64,000 nt of DNA from Hydrangea macrophylla (lineage: Eukaryota > Streptophyta > Magnoliopsida > Cornales > Hydrangeaceae): contig CM066997.1 of assembly GCA_033977485.1 (NCBI GenBank), positions 73,750,634 to 73,814,633 on the forward strand, written 5' to 3'. A model generated the notes under the pieces. It ran no database searches. It was given only the letters and a program-made list of their open reading frames with translations, and was not told where the DNA came from. Within the stretch, counting starts at the first letter, position 1. Each line of letters starts with the position of its first letter. Below, in pieces: positions 47,104 through 58,924 of this stretch. A program made the position numbers and the translations under genes.

Positions 47104-47500
47104 GTGATACTTGGCTTAGATCTTATGAATGATATTTTATCTTTAGATCTTCCAATTCAAAATTCTTGTGTGACGTAATATACTATCATAGTATTAATTA
47201 TTGAACCATACATAGTATAAGATGATTATTTGGATGCTAATTGAGGCCCGTCGAGAGACGTGACGAGTTGAGGGTGTTTTAGTTGTGACAAAGGCTCCTT
47301 CCTCTCTCGTACCAAAACTGCGAGCCAAGTTCTTTGGTTATGAAAGGCCGGTGCCCATTATCCATTTGGGTGAGTCAAATTAGGTTTCTTGGTTCCTTAA
47401 AGACCAAGTGGCGACTATGTATCTGTTTTCAACAGACCTTTTTTTTTTCCTTTCAAAACAATCTCAACCAAAACAAGAGGTAGAATTCCGCGTGTCCACA
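47104..47500 (+). mobile_element. Plus-strand Tat-A 5' LTR, last part
   Basis: It continues the LTR interrupted at 29,740 after the repeated GTGAT. It contains GAGGCCCGTCGAGAGAC and GTGTTTTAG and ends CGTGTCCACA at 47,500. Confidence 0.88.
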
Positions 47501-47503
47501 ATC

Positions 47504-47520
47504 TGACGACTCTGCTAGGG
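47504..47520 (+). promoter_or_regulatory. Primer-binding site of plus-strand Tat-A (tRNA-Arg type, decayed)
   Basis: TGACGACTCTGCTAGGG, three bases after the LTR, is a mutated form of the site complementary to the 3' end of plant tRNA-Arg(ACG). Compare TGGCGACTCTGCTGGGG at 63,538. Confidence 0.75.
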
Positions 47521-49455
47521 ATATTTATTTTCAAAACAAAATAATACAGAGATTTGACTCATAAGAAGCATACTTAAAATCATCTTTTTACTGTGTTTGG
47601 TTCACCGCATTGTACTCTTACATTTCCCCCCTCCGACTGTGTCTGAAACACGGCGCTAACATTGTTCAGGTCTTGTTGTGCCAGAGCAAGTCACCGTTGA
47701 TACTGTACCTTCCAAGGTATATCAAAAAGAGTAAAAACTTTCGTACTGTCTCTCTGACGGTATATTGGAACTCTCGTCAATGGACCCTCTTTGACTAAAC
47801 CCAGCCTTTGCATATAGATTCCTGTAGAACCTTTCATAGGACTGTTCATTTATCTTTTCAGATAGGACAATGTGATATAACTACTGTATGCCCTGACGAG
47901 ATTACCTGCGCAGTGTAGACGCTTATGTGGCATGAGACAGAACCTCTTTCTTATGATTCCCAAGGCAATCACCCACATGTGATCACATTGAGTTGACCTG
48001 CCTAGGCACCATAACAAGGATGTCTGCTCCATGCTCACAAAGATATACACCACATACCTGGTTTGTCGATCCTAAGACATAGGAGTATGAAACTTGCTAG
48101 ATAGTATGATCACCGTCATCACTTGCTCTCGTCATATTTACCAGTTGCTCCTAGAAACTCTGGCCAAATCTCCCAGATATACCAGTTTCTCCCAGAAACT
48201 CTGTCCAAATCCCCCATATTACCCAGATATACCAGTTTTTCCTAGAAACTCTGACATACTTATTTATCCCAAAAACTCTATCCATCTCACCCAGATATAA
48301 CCAGTTTTTCTCGGAAACTCTGTCCATATATCCAAGAAACATCCAGATACGACCAGTTTCTCCCAGAAACTCTGTCTAAATCTCCCAGATTACCCAGAAA
48401 TCTCAGTTTCTCCCAAAAACTCCGATATACTTGTTTCTCCCAGAAACTCTATCCAACTTACCCCAAATATACCTGCTTTCCCAGAAGCTCTGTCCAAATC
48501 TCCCAAATTTTCCAAAAATCCCAGCAAATCCGTCCAAACTTCTCAGAAATGCCCAAATGTACCAATTTCTCCCAAAAACTCTGATTTCTCAGTTTCTCCC
48601 AAAAACTTTGTCTAAATTTCCCAGAAATTCCCAGATATACCAGTTTCTTCCAGAAACTCTGTCCAAATTTCTCAGAAATACCTAGGATACCAGTTTTTCC
48701 TAGAAACTCTGCCTACATCTCCCAGATTTCCCAAATATACCAGCTTCTCCCAAAAACTCTTCCTCAATTTCCCAAGAATGCCTAGATATTCCTGTTTTTC
48801 CTAGAAACTCTATCCAATCTGCCTAGATTTACCAAAAATATGTATTTCTCCCATAAATCTTGAAATCCCTGCTTTTCCCAGAAACTTCTCCCAGAAACTT
48901 TGATTCCCCGATTTCTCCCAAAAACTCTGTCCAACTCACCCTGAAATACCTATTTTGTTTTTCAAAAACTTTGTCCAAGTCACCCAGATTTCCTGAAAAT
49001 CCCTGTTTCCTAGAAATCCTGCCAAAATTCATTCGAATTTCCCAAAAATCTCTACTTATAAAATTTCTCAGATTCTCATTTCTCAAAGAGCAAACCTGTC
49101 TTCCTCACTCTCTCTATGACGACGATCATCCTGGAAAGTAAAGTTAGCACACTCTATATGGCTAGGACCTTACTTGTTTAACTGCTATCTATTAGAAGTA
49201 CGAGCATCATGTAGATTAGGGCTTGCATCTGCATGTTTGCTTCATCAATCTACATACACTATGATAGTCGTCCTGTACACGAGTCAGTCCTCACTTGTCA
49301 CAATAGTTGTCATCTCAATCATCACTATTAAAAGTCTGACACAGTCTTTTCATACCTATATCTCAGTACAAGTTCCGAGCACCCAAGATCTGCATTTATG
49401 AGTCAGAGGATTAGGGAGTCACCTTGTCAGAATCACTCAGTCAAAAGTCAGCTTT
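47521..49455 (+). other. Tat-A leader with repetitive block
   Basis: Long untranslated leader between primer site and gag. Its first 400 bp share phrases with the leader at 63,600-64,000 (ACCCAGCYTTTGCAYRKWG, AGAACCTTTCA). The middle is the CCCAGAAACTC array; the rest is unique here. Confidence 0.65.
48130..49060 (+). repeat. Degenerate TTTCTCCCAGAAACTCTGTCC array in leader
   Basis: More than 20 irregular units of about 30-55 bp with the core TTYCTCCCAGAAACTCTGTCC, alternating with CCCAGATATACCAG. Strong strand bias for C and T. No stable ORF conserved across units. Confidence 0.85.
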
Positions 49456-50724
49456 ATGGATCCGGAAGGTTTGGAAGCAAGAATGACAGAAATGATCAAC
49501 CAAAAATCTGACCAGTTGGCCCAAGTTTTAGCCTTTATGGAAGAACTAAAACAACAGCAACCATAATACCCACCTGGGTTCCCACCACCACCGGGGTTCA
49601 TACCACCACCACCGCCTGGGTTTGTACCACCTCCCAAGAATAATATAGATGATGATTGGTTCAATGGGAACCCACCACCTACACTTAATAAGAAAATTCA
49701 AGAAAAACTGGATAAGGTTGACAAGCTTGAGAACATACTGAGAAAGAGTAAGGGGGTCGACGATTACATGTTAGATCTGGAAGGATTGTTTGAGCCCAAC
49801 AAATTAAAGCTACTTGAGAACTCCAAAATGCCTGAAATTGACCATTTTGATTGGACTGGGAATCCGAAGAGTCACATAAAGTTTTGCATGAGTGTTTTCC
49901 AATCAATGGGTTGCACACATGAGCACATCGCAATGTTGTTCCCTCAAACCCTCGCTAAGGCCGCTCTATCCTGGTTTCTGACCTTGGAGGTTTCTAAGAT
50001 ACGAACTTGGGAAGATATAATCCAAGTCTTTGTTGATCATTACTCCTATAACCAAGAGCTCAATGTCACCATTTAGGATCTGGAGACTACCCGGCAGAAC
50101 TTCAATGAGTCCTTCGCTATGTTCTTGAACAGATGAAGGAACAAAGTGGCCCAAATGCCTCACCGACCAATCGAAAAGGAACAAGTCCGGATGTTGATCA
50201 AGAATCTATAGCTGTTGTACCATGAGAAACTATTCTACTAGTCTATCTCAACATTTGAAGAACTGTTTGAGATTGGGACTAGAATTGAGGATGCAATCAG
50301 GGAAGGGAAAATCAAGAATGAAGAATCACAAAGCCAGTCCAAGAGACCCGACTACTCCCGAAACCCTTCGGATGTCAACGCCCTTAGTAACCAACCCATG
50401 GCCTATTTTCCACAACCTTACCAGCTCATAAACCAAACCAGCTCACCTAGCCACCCTTACCAAAATAGGGTAACCCGTGAATTTTCCAAGCTAGATATCT
50501 CCTCCTCTGTAGCCTAAGGCCGCCTGCTAAAAAAGGGACACCTCCAACTCCTTCAGCCTCGTGCCGACCCCCCACCACCTAACTGTGACTTGTCCAAACG
50601 ATGTGCCTACCACTAAGGCCCAAGCCATGACACAGACTGGTGTATACGTCTCCGCCATGATATCCAAGACCTCATTGACCGAAGAATCATTCAGCCACCA
50701 CCCATTCAACCCCATGTCACCTAA
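49456..50724 (+). pseudogene. gag: Tat-A gag pseudogene
   Basis: It starts ATG at 49,456 and ends TAA at 50,722-50,724, in one frame with at least seven internal stops (first at about 49,564). It has an N-terminal Gln-rich stretch, a Pro/Gly-rich stretch with PPPPPPG, a retrotransposon Gag core (KSHIKFCMSVFQSMG, then ALSWFLTLEVS) and a C-terminal CX2H...GHDTDxC knuckle-like motif. Against the open copy at 55,457, most stops look like C-to-T or G-to-A changes (CAG to TAG, CAA to TAA, TGG to TGA). No pol follows, so the element is gag-only. Confidence 0.85.
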
Positions 50725-52989
50725 GCCCATGGTCGGTCCTTTCAAATGATCCCCTTCGTTGAGGCCAATGATTGTTGAAGCTACGCGGTGAGTTGATAGT
50801 GTTTGGAACTTCTGCCAATAAAAAAAGAAGAATAAGCGAGTCACCGTGACACTCCATTTAAGACCAGGTCGAGTCTGTTCTATGTTTTGAGTATATTTCA
50901 AGTTTAGTCTTGTGGTCAAGTCTGTCTGTCATCGAGTTGTTGTGAGTCTGTATCGAGTAATGTAATCCTTCTCTTCTAATGGAATGGAGTCTCATTTTGC
51001 CTAATCTGATGTGTATATTCATAAGTGCATGAATCGCTGAACTGAAAATGTAACTTTTCAAATTACCATGGACATTACTCTGCTAATAAATTTTTGCATC
51101 AAACAAAAAAAAAAGAATCCCAAAAAGGCCAAAGTCGATTTTGCGCAGACCCCAAAGAAGAGTTGAGAATTGAATAGTCTTACTTTAAGAATTTAAAGAT
51201 GCTTTTGCTCAAATCTCAAAAAGACATACTTGAGACTGATTTGGGGCTTGCCCAACACCCTTTCCACTAATTCAAAGCCTTGGGCCCAACCCAATTGATA
51301 GCCATACGAATCTGTGTGGACTTGGTCCTTGATGAAAGCCAAACACTTCAGTGAGTTTCATCTCCACTTTCAAAAAAATAAAAAGAGAAAAAAAAGAAGA
51401 AAAAAGAAAAGCTCGCTAGGTTGAAAACCCGAAAGGGCACCTAGGCAAAAGTTAGAGCTGAAAAGGTATTGATTTCCAAGATCTGACCCTAGCCAGTCAA
51501 AATGATTTTACAAATGAGAGAACTGTACACTTCAAGATACATCATAAAAACATGCCTAGATCACATTTCAAAAGGCTCGAAACGACCACAAATAAATCCC
51601 GAGAGCTGACGTGCACATTCTGGAATTTTGAGATTATGATCAGAAGATCTCACATGAATCAACTATGTGAAAAGCAAAATTGATTGGCTAGGCAAAAGTG
51701 AAAAGAATCAATCCTCAAAACAAAAGAAAAACAAAAAAAAAAAAAAAGAAAATGAAAATGAAAAGAAAAGAAAAGGAGATGGAAATTGAATCCTCCTCTT
51801 CAAGGCTACCACAAGTGACCCAAGTTTGAACTTCTTTAACGATTGGTTTGAAAAACCCTCATACCTCAACCCCTTTTCCTTCAAGCCTCGCCTTGAACTA
51901 CGCTCGACCTGATTCCCACTCGGGGATGTGTAGGCAACCGCATCGGTTTGGCCGACACCATCAATATTAACCCCTCTTCTTTAAAGGTCCTGGTCTAGGT
52001 CAAAATTTTGAAAGGACGCCTAAGCAAAAATTAGAGTTAAATCCAAGGTGAGCAATAACAAAAGAGAGAAAAGAGCTCGCTAGATCACCTCACTAGTGCC
52101 TAGGCAAAAGTTATGAGCACCTGAGAGATTAAAGTCATGGTCCTTGCCTCAAGCCAGAAAACATCTCCCACACTAGAGGCAAACTTTGGCTACTCGCCTC
52201 GTTTGCCTAAATTTTACTATCTACACTTCATACAAGGGGCAAACTTCCATCACCGACCTCGTTTGCCCAAAACCTCCAATAAACCATCGTCCAAACTAGG
52301 GGCAAACTTCGATCACCTACCTCGTATGCCTATGAATTCTACTTCATACACCTCAAACTAGGGGCAAACTCCGTTTGCCTAACATGATCCCTTCACACCA
52401 AGGGCGAGTTTTCAAGTCACCTAATTATTTTGAAATTTTTTGAAATGGAGCATCTTTTATTCTAAAAGCTAAGGCACTAATTCAAAGCACTTCCTGGGAG
52501 AAGTAGATAATTGATTAGATCAATAGGGAGGAATTTTGAAAAACCAGATTTATCAGCAAAGTGCTTTCATATTAAGATGAGGAGTGAACGTAAAAGATGA
52601 GTGGTACATCATTCATGATGAAGGCACATTGGATCGTGGCAATTTGAGAATTTCATGTCCAAGTTAATCCTTCTTTGTTTGAGTCAGTAGTAATCTGATC
52701 AAAAATGTGTCAGAGATCGAGGTTTCATACAAACTAACCCAACTTTTCTTGTCGTTCCTGTTAAGTCCATTTTTCCTGATGGTTTCAAATGTTTGGGTTA
52801 AAGGTGATTCCCAATTAAAAAAAACTTTGGATACAAGCAGAAGTACCAAACATTATTACTACACCAGTCAAGGTAGCAACATGATAAGTGTCCCAAGTAC
52901 GAGTGGCATAAACTCGTAAGTGGCTGCAAACTACAAACCGATGGTTGTTTCTCAAGGCGGCTGATCGGAGGAAATATCGCCAACACCAA

Positions 52990-53235
52990 GAAACTATTGC
53001 TGATGTTGATGAGGCGTGTCGATGAGATGTGTTGTTGAGGTGTTTTAGGGCTCAGAGTCCAGATGTTTTGATAAGATGCGTTGTTGAGGTGTTTTATGGC
53101 CCAGAGTCTAGATGTGTTGATAAGATGTGTTGTTGAGGTGTTTTATGGCCCAGAGTCTAGATGTATTGTTGACGTGTTTTAGGGCTCAGAGTCCAGGTTT
53201 GCTGATGAGATGTTTTTGTGAGGATGTTTTAGAAC
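52990..53235 (+). repeat. 49-bp tandem array (GAGGTGTTTTAGGGCTCAGAG)
   Basis: About four to five units built on GTTGTTGAGGTGTTTTAKGG and CYCAGAGTCYAGATGT. A shorter version lies at 58,755-58,920. Confidence 0.85.
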
Positions 53236-53239
53236 CCAG

Positions 53240-53690
53240 AGATTAGAGGAGCATCGAGGAACATCAAGAGAATTGATAAGCATTGTTGGAGCATCGAGGA
53301 ACATCAAAAGAGTTGAAAAGCATGGTTGAAGTATCGAGGAACATCAGAAGAGTTGAAAAGCATTGTTGGAGCATCGAGGAACATCATAACAGTTGAGAAG
53401 TATTGTTGAAGAGTTGAGGAACATTAGATGTATTGAGGAGCTTCAGATTTGTTGAGGAGCATCATTAAAGAGTTGAGGAATGTCAGATGTGTTGAGGAGC
53501 ATCAGATTTGTTGAAAAGTCGAGGAGCATCGTCGATGATTTGAGGAGCATCGTTAAGATTTGAAGAACACCGTTGAGAATCAAGAAGCATTGAGAATCAT
53601 CGTCAAAGAATTGAGGAACAATATAAGCACCGTTGAGAATTGAGGATCATTTGAGAAGCACTATTGAGAATCTGAGAGTCATCGAGTCCA
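53240..53690 (+). repeat. 40-bp tandem array (GCATCGAGGAACATCA)
   Basis: Ten or more units of AGTTGAGAAGCATTGTTGGA plus GCATCGAGGAACATCAGAAG, becoming irregular to the right. Counterpart at 58,925-59,510. Confidence 0.85.
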
Positions 53691-54311
53691 TAGCATCATG
53701 ATTAAGGGGAGCACGAGTTAAGTCTAGAGGGTCACTTTATCCAACACAACAAATTGGGCATAACATGACACATAGCACATCGGTCGCGGCACACACAAAT
53801 CACAAAGCCCACTAGGAGTGGCAAACACACCATAAGCATTCTTTTGAGCACCGTAGTGTCACTTTGAGCACCAACACTCTTCCTTGGGTAAGACCCCCGG
53901 GTCGAGATCCTTCACAAGTCAATTAGTCGTAGCGCAGCATAGATCACCAAGCCCACTGAGAGTGGCGAATACACAGAACACATGTACTAGGACCACAAGC
54001 ACTTTAGAACACAACATCAAGCATGACACGTGTCATTTTAGTTCATCATAACATAGCATCATCCCCGGATAGCATCCGCCTGATTATTGTGTATTTGCAT
54101 GTGTTTGTTTCTTTGTGCCCCAAACTACGTCCTGGTATGATTCCCCTTGGGATACGTAGGCAGCTCACGAAGAGCACGACCAGAACTAGCCTCAGCATCA
54201 TCCTTGCATCTTTTGCAATGCTTTTATCCTAAATCTATAGCCTCCAAAAAGACCTGTTTCTTCAAAGCTTTGGCGCTCGCTTGTGACATGCATTGCTTCG
54301 CAAGTTCATGC

Positions 54312-54326
54312 AAAAGAGGGGCAATT
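54312..54326 (+). promoter_or_regulatory. Polypurine tract of plus-strand Tat-A
   Basis: AAAAGAGGGGCAATT immediately before TGTAGACACC. Homologous to the minus-strand copy at 24,058-24,071. Confidence 0.8.
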
Positions 54327-55449
54327 TGTAGACACCCCATTTTGTCAGCTAAGAGATTTAGAAGGCCACAAGCAAGTCAAACCTCAATGATTAGAAAGAT
54401 CGGATTTTCAGAGATTCCCTCTAACTCTCAAGAAGTCAAAGAATTGGCAGAAATGACCAAAATACCCCCTAAAAGCCCAAAACTCTCCACATTGGCCCAG
54501 AATCTCAAAAATCATTCAATATCATTCAAAATATAAAAAAAGTATTTTAAAAGAGAAATATTTGAAATCGTAAGCTCCCAGAGACCTCCGGAAGTCCCGA
54601 AAGTTCCCAGAAAGTCTCCATTGACCGGTTTGACCAAGGTTTGACCAAGTTTGACCAGGGTTTGACCAAAATCATCCAAATTCGCCCAAAAGTTCCGAGA
54701 TCATCTTAGATTATGTGAAAAGTCTTAAAATATATTTTAAAAGAAAATTGGACAAAAACGTCAGTCTTTGGAGGCTCCTAGAACTTCCCGGAATTTCCTG
54801 GAAGTGCATTGTTTGACTGATTTGACTGCAAGTTTGACCAAAAATCAAAGTCTCATTTTCGACGTTAAAATTTTTTTATCAAATACTAGAGGTCAATAGC
54901 TTTCCAACGGTATATCGCACATAATTTCTGGATCTAAACGAATTTGTTATGAATTTCTGAAGGTAAAAAATGTGATCAATTCGGATTTTAACCAGAATAC
55001 CGCAAAACTTTCCAAAGTGACCCAACTCCAAACTAATTTTTTTATGGAAAGTAGACTTCAATACCTTTCCAACAGTATATCACAATCTCAATTTGGATTT
55101 TGTATGAATTTTCTGTGAATTTTGGATGAAATATGGCCGTTTCGCAAATTCTGGGAGTTCCGGGGGCCAAAATGCAAATTCTGTTCAACGTGGAGGTTGA
55201 CTGCCGCTGTGGCACTGGCCCACAACCGCGGCGATAGTGGCCAAGTGCCGCGGCGGCCCTCTGAGTGATTTTTCATTTTGCTTTGTAATTTTTTGTTAAT
55301 TTTTGGGTTTTAATTCAAATTTTCATCAAATAAAACAACATAGTTTTGATAATCTGAACTTTTTGGACCAATTAGAGACTTTTAAAAAATCCAAAGCACC
55401 CCCATCTTGGCCTATAAATGAGACCCATTTGCTTCCATTTGGGGGAGAA
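54327..55449 (+). mobile_element. Tat-A 3' LTR, truncated and fused to gag
   Basis: It starts TGTAGACACCCCATTTTGTC after the polypurine tract and follows the 26,881 LTR through the GC-rich cluster (55,195-55,265) and the TATA box. At GGAGAACTTC (about 55,444-55,453) it passes into gag sequence. The remaining 2.1 kb of LTR, the primer site, the leader and the first 124 gag codons are missing. The shared GAGAACT in both parents suggests a microhomology join. Confidence 0.82.
55413..55418 (+). promoter_or_regulatory. LTR TATA box directly upstream of open gag
   Basis: TATAAA in the context GGCCTATAAATGAGACCC, as in the intact LTR at 27,963. It is about 40 bp from the gag ATG at 55,457, so a normal start about 30 bp downstream would give a very short 5' leader. 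Confidence 0.6.
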
Positions 55450-55456
55450 CTTCAAG

Positions 55457-56353
55457 ATGCCTGAAATTGATCGTTTTGATGGAACTGGGAATCCGAAGAG
55501 CCACATAAAGTTCTGCATGAGTGTTTTCCAATCAATGGGCTGCACCCATGAGCACATTGCAATGTTGTTCCCTCAAACTCTCGCCAAGGCTGCTCTATCC
55601 TGGTTTCTGACCTTGGAGGTTTCTAAGACGCGGACTTGGGAAGATATAGTCCAGGTCTTCGTTGATCATTACTCCTACAACCAAGAGCTCGATGTCACCA
55701 TTCGGGATCTGGAGACTACCCGGCAGAACTTCAATGAGTCCTTCGCTGCGTTCTTGAGCAGATGGAGGAACAAAGTGGCCCAAATGACCCACCGACCAAT
55801 CGAAAAGGAACAAGTTCGGATGTTGATCAAGAATCTACAGCCGTTGTACCACAAGAAACAATTCTACCAGTCCATCTCAACATTCGAAGAACTGTTTGAG
55901 ATTGGGACTAGAATTGAGGATGCAATCAGGGAAGGGAAAATCAAGAATGAAGAATCACAAAGCCAGTCCAAGAGGCCCGACTACTCCCGAAACCCTTCGG
56001 ATGTCAACGCCCTCAGTAACCAATCCATGGCCTATTCTCCCCAATCATACCAGCTCACAAACCAAACCAGCTTGCCTAGCCGCCCTTACCAAAATAGGGT
56101 ACCCCGTGAATTTTCCAAGCTAGATATCTCTCCCTCCGTAGCCTTAGGCCGCCTGCTAAAAAAGGGACACCTCCAACTCCGTCAGCCTCGTGCCGATCCC
56201 CCACCACCTAACTGTGACCTGTCCAAACGATGTGCCTACCACCAAGGCCCAGGCCATGACACCGATCGGTGCATACGTCTCCGCCATGATATCCAAGACC
56301 TCATTGATCGAGGAATCATCGAGCCACCACCCATTCAACCCCATGTCACCTAA
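55457..56353 (+). CDS. gag: Open Tat-A gag ORF, N-terminally shortened, fused to LTR promoter region
   Basis: 298 residues without a stop, from MPEIDRFDGTGNPKSH to the TAA at 56,351-56,353. It has the Gag core (ALSWFLTLEVS, then YNQELDVTIRDLETT) and the C-terminal CAYHQGPGHDTDRC motif, which probably binds RNA. It lacks the 124 N-terminal residues of the 49,456 copy, including the Gln- and Pro-rich parts. I chose the ATG at 55,457 because the in-frame ATG at 55,418 overlaps the TATA box and would lie upstream of the transcript start. That this frame is open while its neighbour has at least seven stops may mean recent origin or selection; the sequence alone cannot tell. Confidence 0.75.
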   Translation: MPEIDRFDGTGNPKSHIKFCMSVFQSMGCTHEHIAMLFPQTLAKAALSWFLTLEVSKTRTWEDIVQVFVDHYSYNQELDVTIRDLETTRQNFNESFAAFLSRWRNKVAQMTHRPIEKEQVRMLIKNLQPLYHKKQFYQSISTFEELFEIGTRIEDAIREGKIKNEESQSQSKRPDYSRNPSDVNALSNQSMAYSPQSYQLTNQTSLPSRPYQNRVPREFSKLDISPSVALGRLLKKGHLQLRQPRADPPPPNCDLSKRCAYHQGPGHDTDRCIRLRHDIQDLIDRGIIEPPPIQPHVT

Positions 56354-58924
56354 GCCCATTGCATATCCTCTCAAATGATCCCTTTTATTGACACCCATGA
56401 ATGTTGAATCCGTGTAGTGGAGCGATAGTGTTTGGAACTTCTGCTAAAAAAAAAAAAACAATGATAATAAATGGGTCACAAAGACACTCCATTTGAGAGC
56501 AAGTCGAGTCTGCTCTATGTTTTGAGTCTATTTCAAGTTTGATCTTGTGGTCGAGTCTGTCTGTCATCGAGTTGTTGTGAGTCTGTATCGAGCAATGTAA
56601 TCCTTCTCTTCTAATGGAATGAAGTCTCATTTTACCTAATATGATGTGTATATTCAAAAGTGCATGAATCGCTGAACTGAAAATGTCACTTTTCAAATTA
56701 CCTTGGACATTACTTTGCTAATAAATTTTTGCATCAAACAAAAAAAAAAGAGAGAATCCCAAACAGGCCAAAGTCGATTTTGCGCTGCCCCCAAAGAAGA
56801 GCTGAGAATTGAATAGTCTTACTTTAAGAATTTAAAGATGCTTTTGCTCATATCTCGAAAAGACATACTTGAGACTGATTTGGGGCTTGCCCAACACCCT
56901 TTCCACCATTTCTACCATTTCAAAGCCTTGGACCCAAACCAATTGATAGCCATGCAAACCTGTGCGAACTTGGTCCTTGTTGGTAGCCAAACATTTCAAC
57001 GAGTTTCTTCCCCCTTCAAAAAAAAAGAAAAAAAGAAAGAAAAGAAAAGCTCGCTAGGTTGAAAACCCAAAAAGGGCACCTAGGCAAAAGTGAGAGCTGA
57101 AAAGGTGTTGATTTCCAAGATCTGGCCTTAGCCAGTCAAAATAATGGGGAAAATGAAAGGAAGAAAAATTTGGTGATACAGAGAATTGTACACTTCAAGG
57201 TACGTCATGAGAACATGCCTAGATCATATTTCAAAAGGCTTGGAACGACCAAAAATAAATTCTGGGAACTGATATGCACATTCTGGAATTCTAAAATTGT
57301 AATCAAAAGTTCTCACAAGAATCAACTATGTGAAAAAGAAAAATTGACTGGCTAGGCGAAAGTGAAAATGATCAATCCTCAAAACAAAACAAAAAAAGAA
57401 AAAGAAAAAGAAAGGGAGATGAAAACTGAATCCTCCTCTTCAAGGCTACCATAAGTAACCAAAGTTTGAACTTCTTTGACGATTGGTTTGAAAAACCCTC
57501 ATACCTCAAACCAATTTCTTTCAAGACCTTGCCTTGAACTACGCTCGACCTGATTCCCACTCAGGGATACGTAGGCAACCGCATTGGTTCGGTCGACACC
57601 ATCATAATCAACCCCCCCTTCTCTCAAGACTTTGGCCCGAACTACGTTGGACCTGATCCCCACTTGGGGGTACGTAGGCAGACTTTCAAAAGAAAAGAAG
57701 GATGGCTCGCTAGGTCGAAAATCCGAAAGGACGCCTAGGCAAAAGTTAGAGCTAAATCCAAGGTGAGCAATAACAAAAGAGAAAAAAGAGCTCGCTAGGT
57801 CACCTCACTGGTGCCTATGCAAAACGTTATGAGCATTTGAGAGATTAAAGTCACGGTCCTTGTCTCAAGCCAGAAAATCACCTTCCACACTAGGGGAAAA
57901 CTTCGGCCACCCGCCTCGTTTGCCTGAATTTTACTGTCTACCCTTCATACAAGGGGCAAACTTCGGTCACCTACCTCGTTTACCCAAAACCTCCAATAAA
58001 TCATTGTCCAAACTAGGGGCAAACTTCGATCACCCACCTCGTTTGCCTATGAATTCTACTTTCTATAACTCAAACCAGGGCAAACTGCGTTTGCCTAACA
58101 CGATCCCTTCACACCAAGGGCGAGTTTTCAAGTCACCAAGTTGTTTTAAAAAATTTTGAAATGGAGCATCTTTTGTTCTAAAAGCTAAGGCACTAATTCA
58201 AAGCACTTCCTGGGGGAAGTAGAGAATTGATTAGATCAATAGGGAGGAATTTTCAAAAACCAGATTTATCAGCAAAGTGTTATCATATTAAGATGAGGAG
58301 TGAACATAAAGGATGAACGGTACATCATTCATGATGAAGGCACATTGGGTCGTGGCAATTTGAGAGTTTCATGTCCAAGTCAATCCTTCTTTGTTTAATT
58401 CAGTAGTAATCTGATCAAAAGCGTGTCAGAGATCGAGGTTTCATACAAACTAACCCAACTTTCTTTGTCGTTTTTGTTAAGTCCATTTGTCCTGATGGTC
58501 TCAAATGTGTGGCTTAAAGGTGATTCCCAATTATAAATAAAAAAAAATAATAATAAAAAAAAAAAAAAAACACTTTGGATATAAGCAGAAGTACCAAACA
58601 TTATTACCACACCAGTTAAGGTTGCAACATGAGAAGTGTCCCAGGTACGAGTGGCATAAACTCGTAAGTGGTTGCAAACTACAAACCGATAGTTGTTTCT
58701 CAAGGTGGCTGATCGGAGGAGATATCGCCAACACCAAGAAACTATTGCTGATAAGGTGTGTCGATAAGACGTGTTGTTGAGGTGTTTTAGGGCCCAAAGT
58801 CTAGATGTGTTGATGAGGAGTTTTGATAAGATGTGTTTTAGGGCTCAGAGTCTAGATGTTTTGATATGATGTGTTATCGAGATGTTTAAGGTTCAAAGCC
58901 CAAGTGTGTTGTTGAGGAAGAGCA

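Larger units (their letters stand above)
50725..54311 (+). other. Non-coding 3' region of plus-strand Tat-A
   Basis: 3.6 kb with no protease, reverse transcriptase or integrase trace in any frame. It contains CTGATTCCCACTCGGGGAT and TGATTCCCCTTGGGATACGT, each followed by GTAGGCA (51,911 and 54,137), an A-rich run near 51,720, GGGGCAAACTTCGRTCACC units (52,180-52,370) and the arrays at 52,990-53,690. It aligns closely with 56,354-59,620 and then skips about 1 kb of arrays present there. Confidence 0.75.

Noticed and set aside
55418..55456. Upstream in-frame ATG as start of the fused gag
   Set aside because: This ATG overlaps the TATA box (TATAAATG) and would lie upstream of any transcript starting from it.
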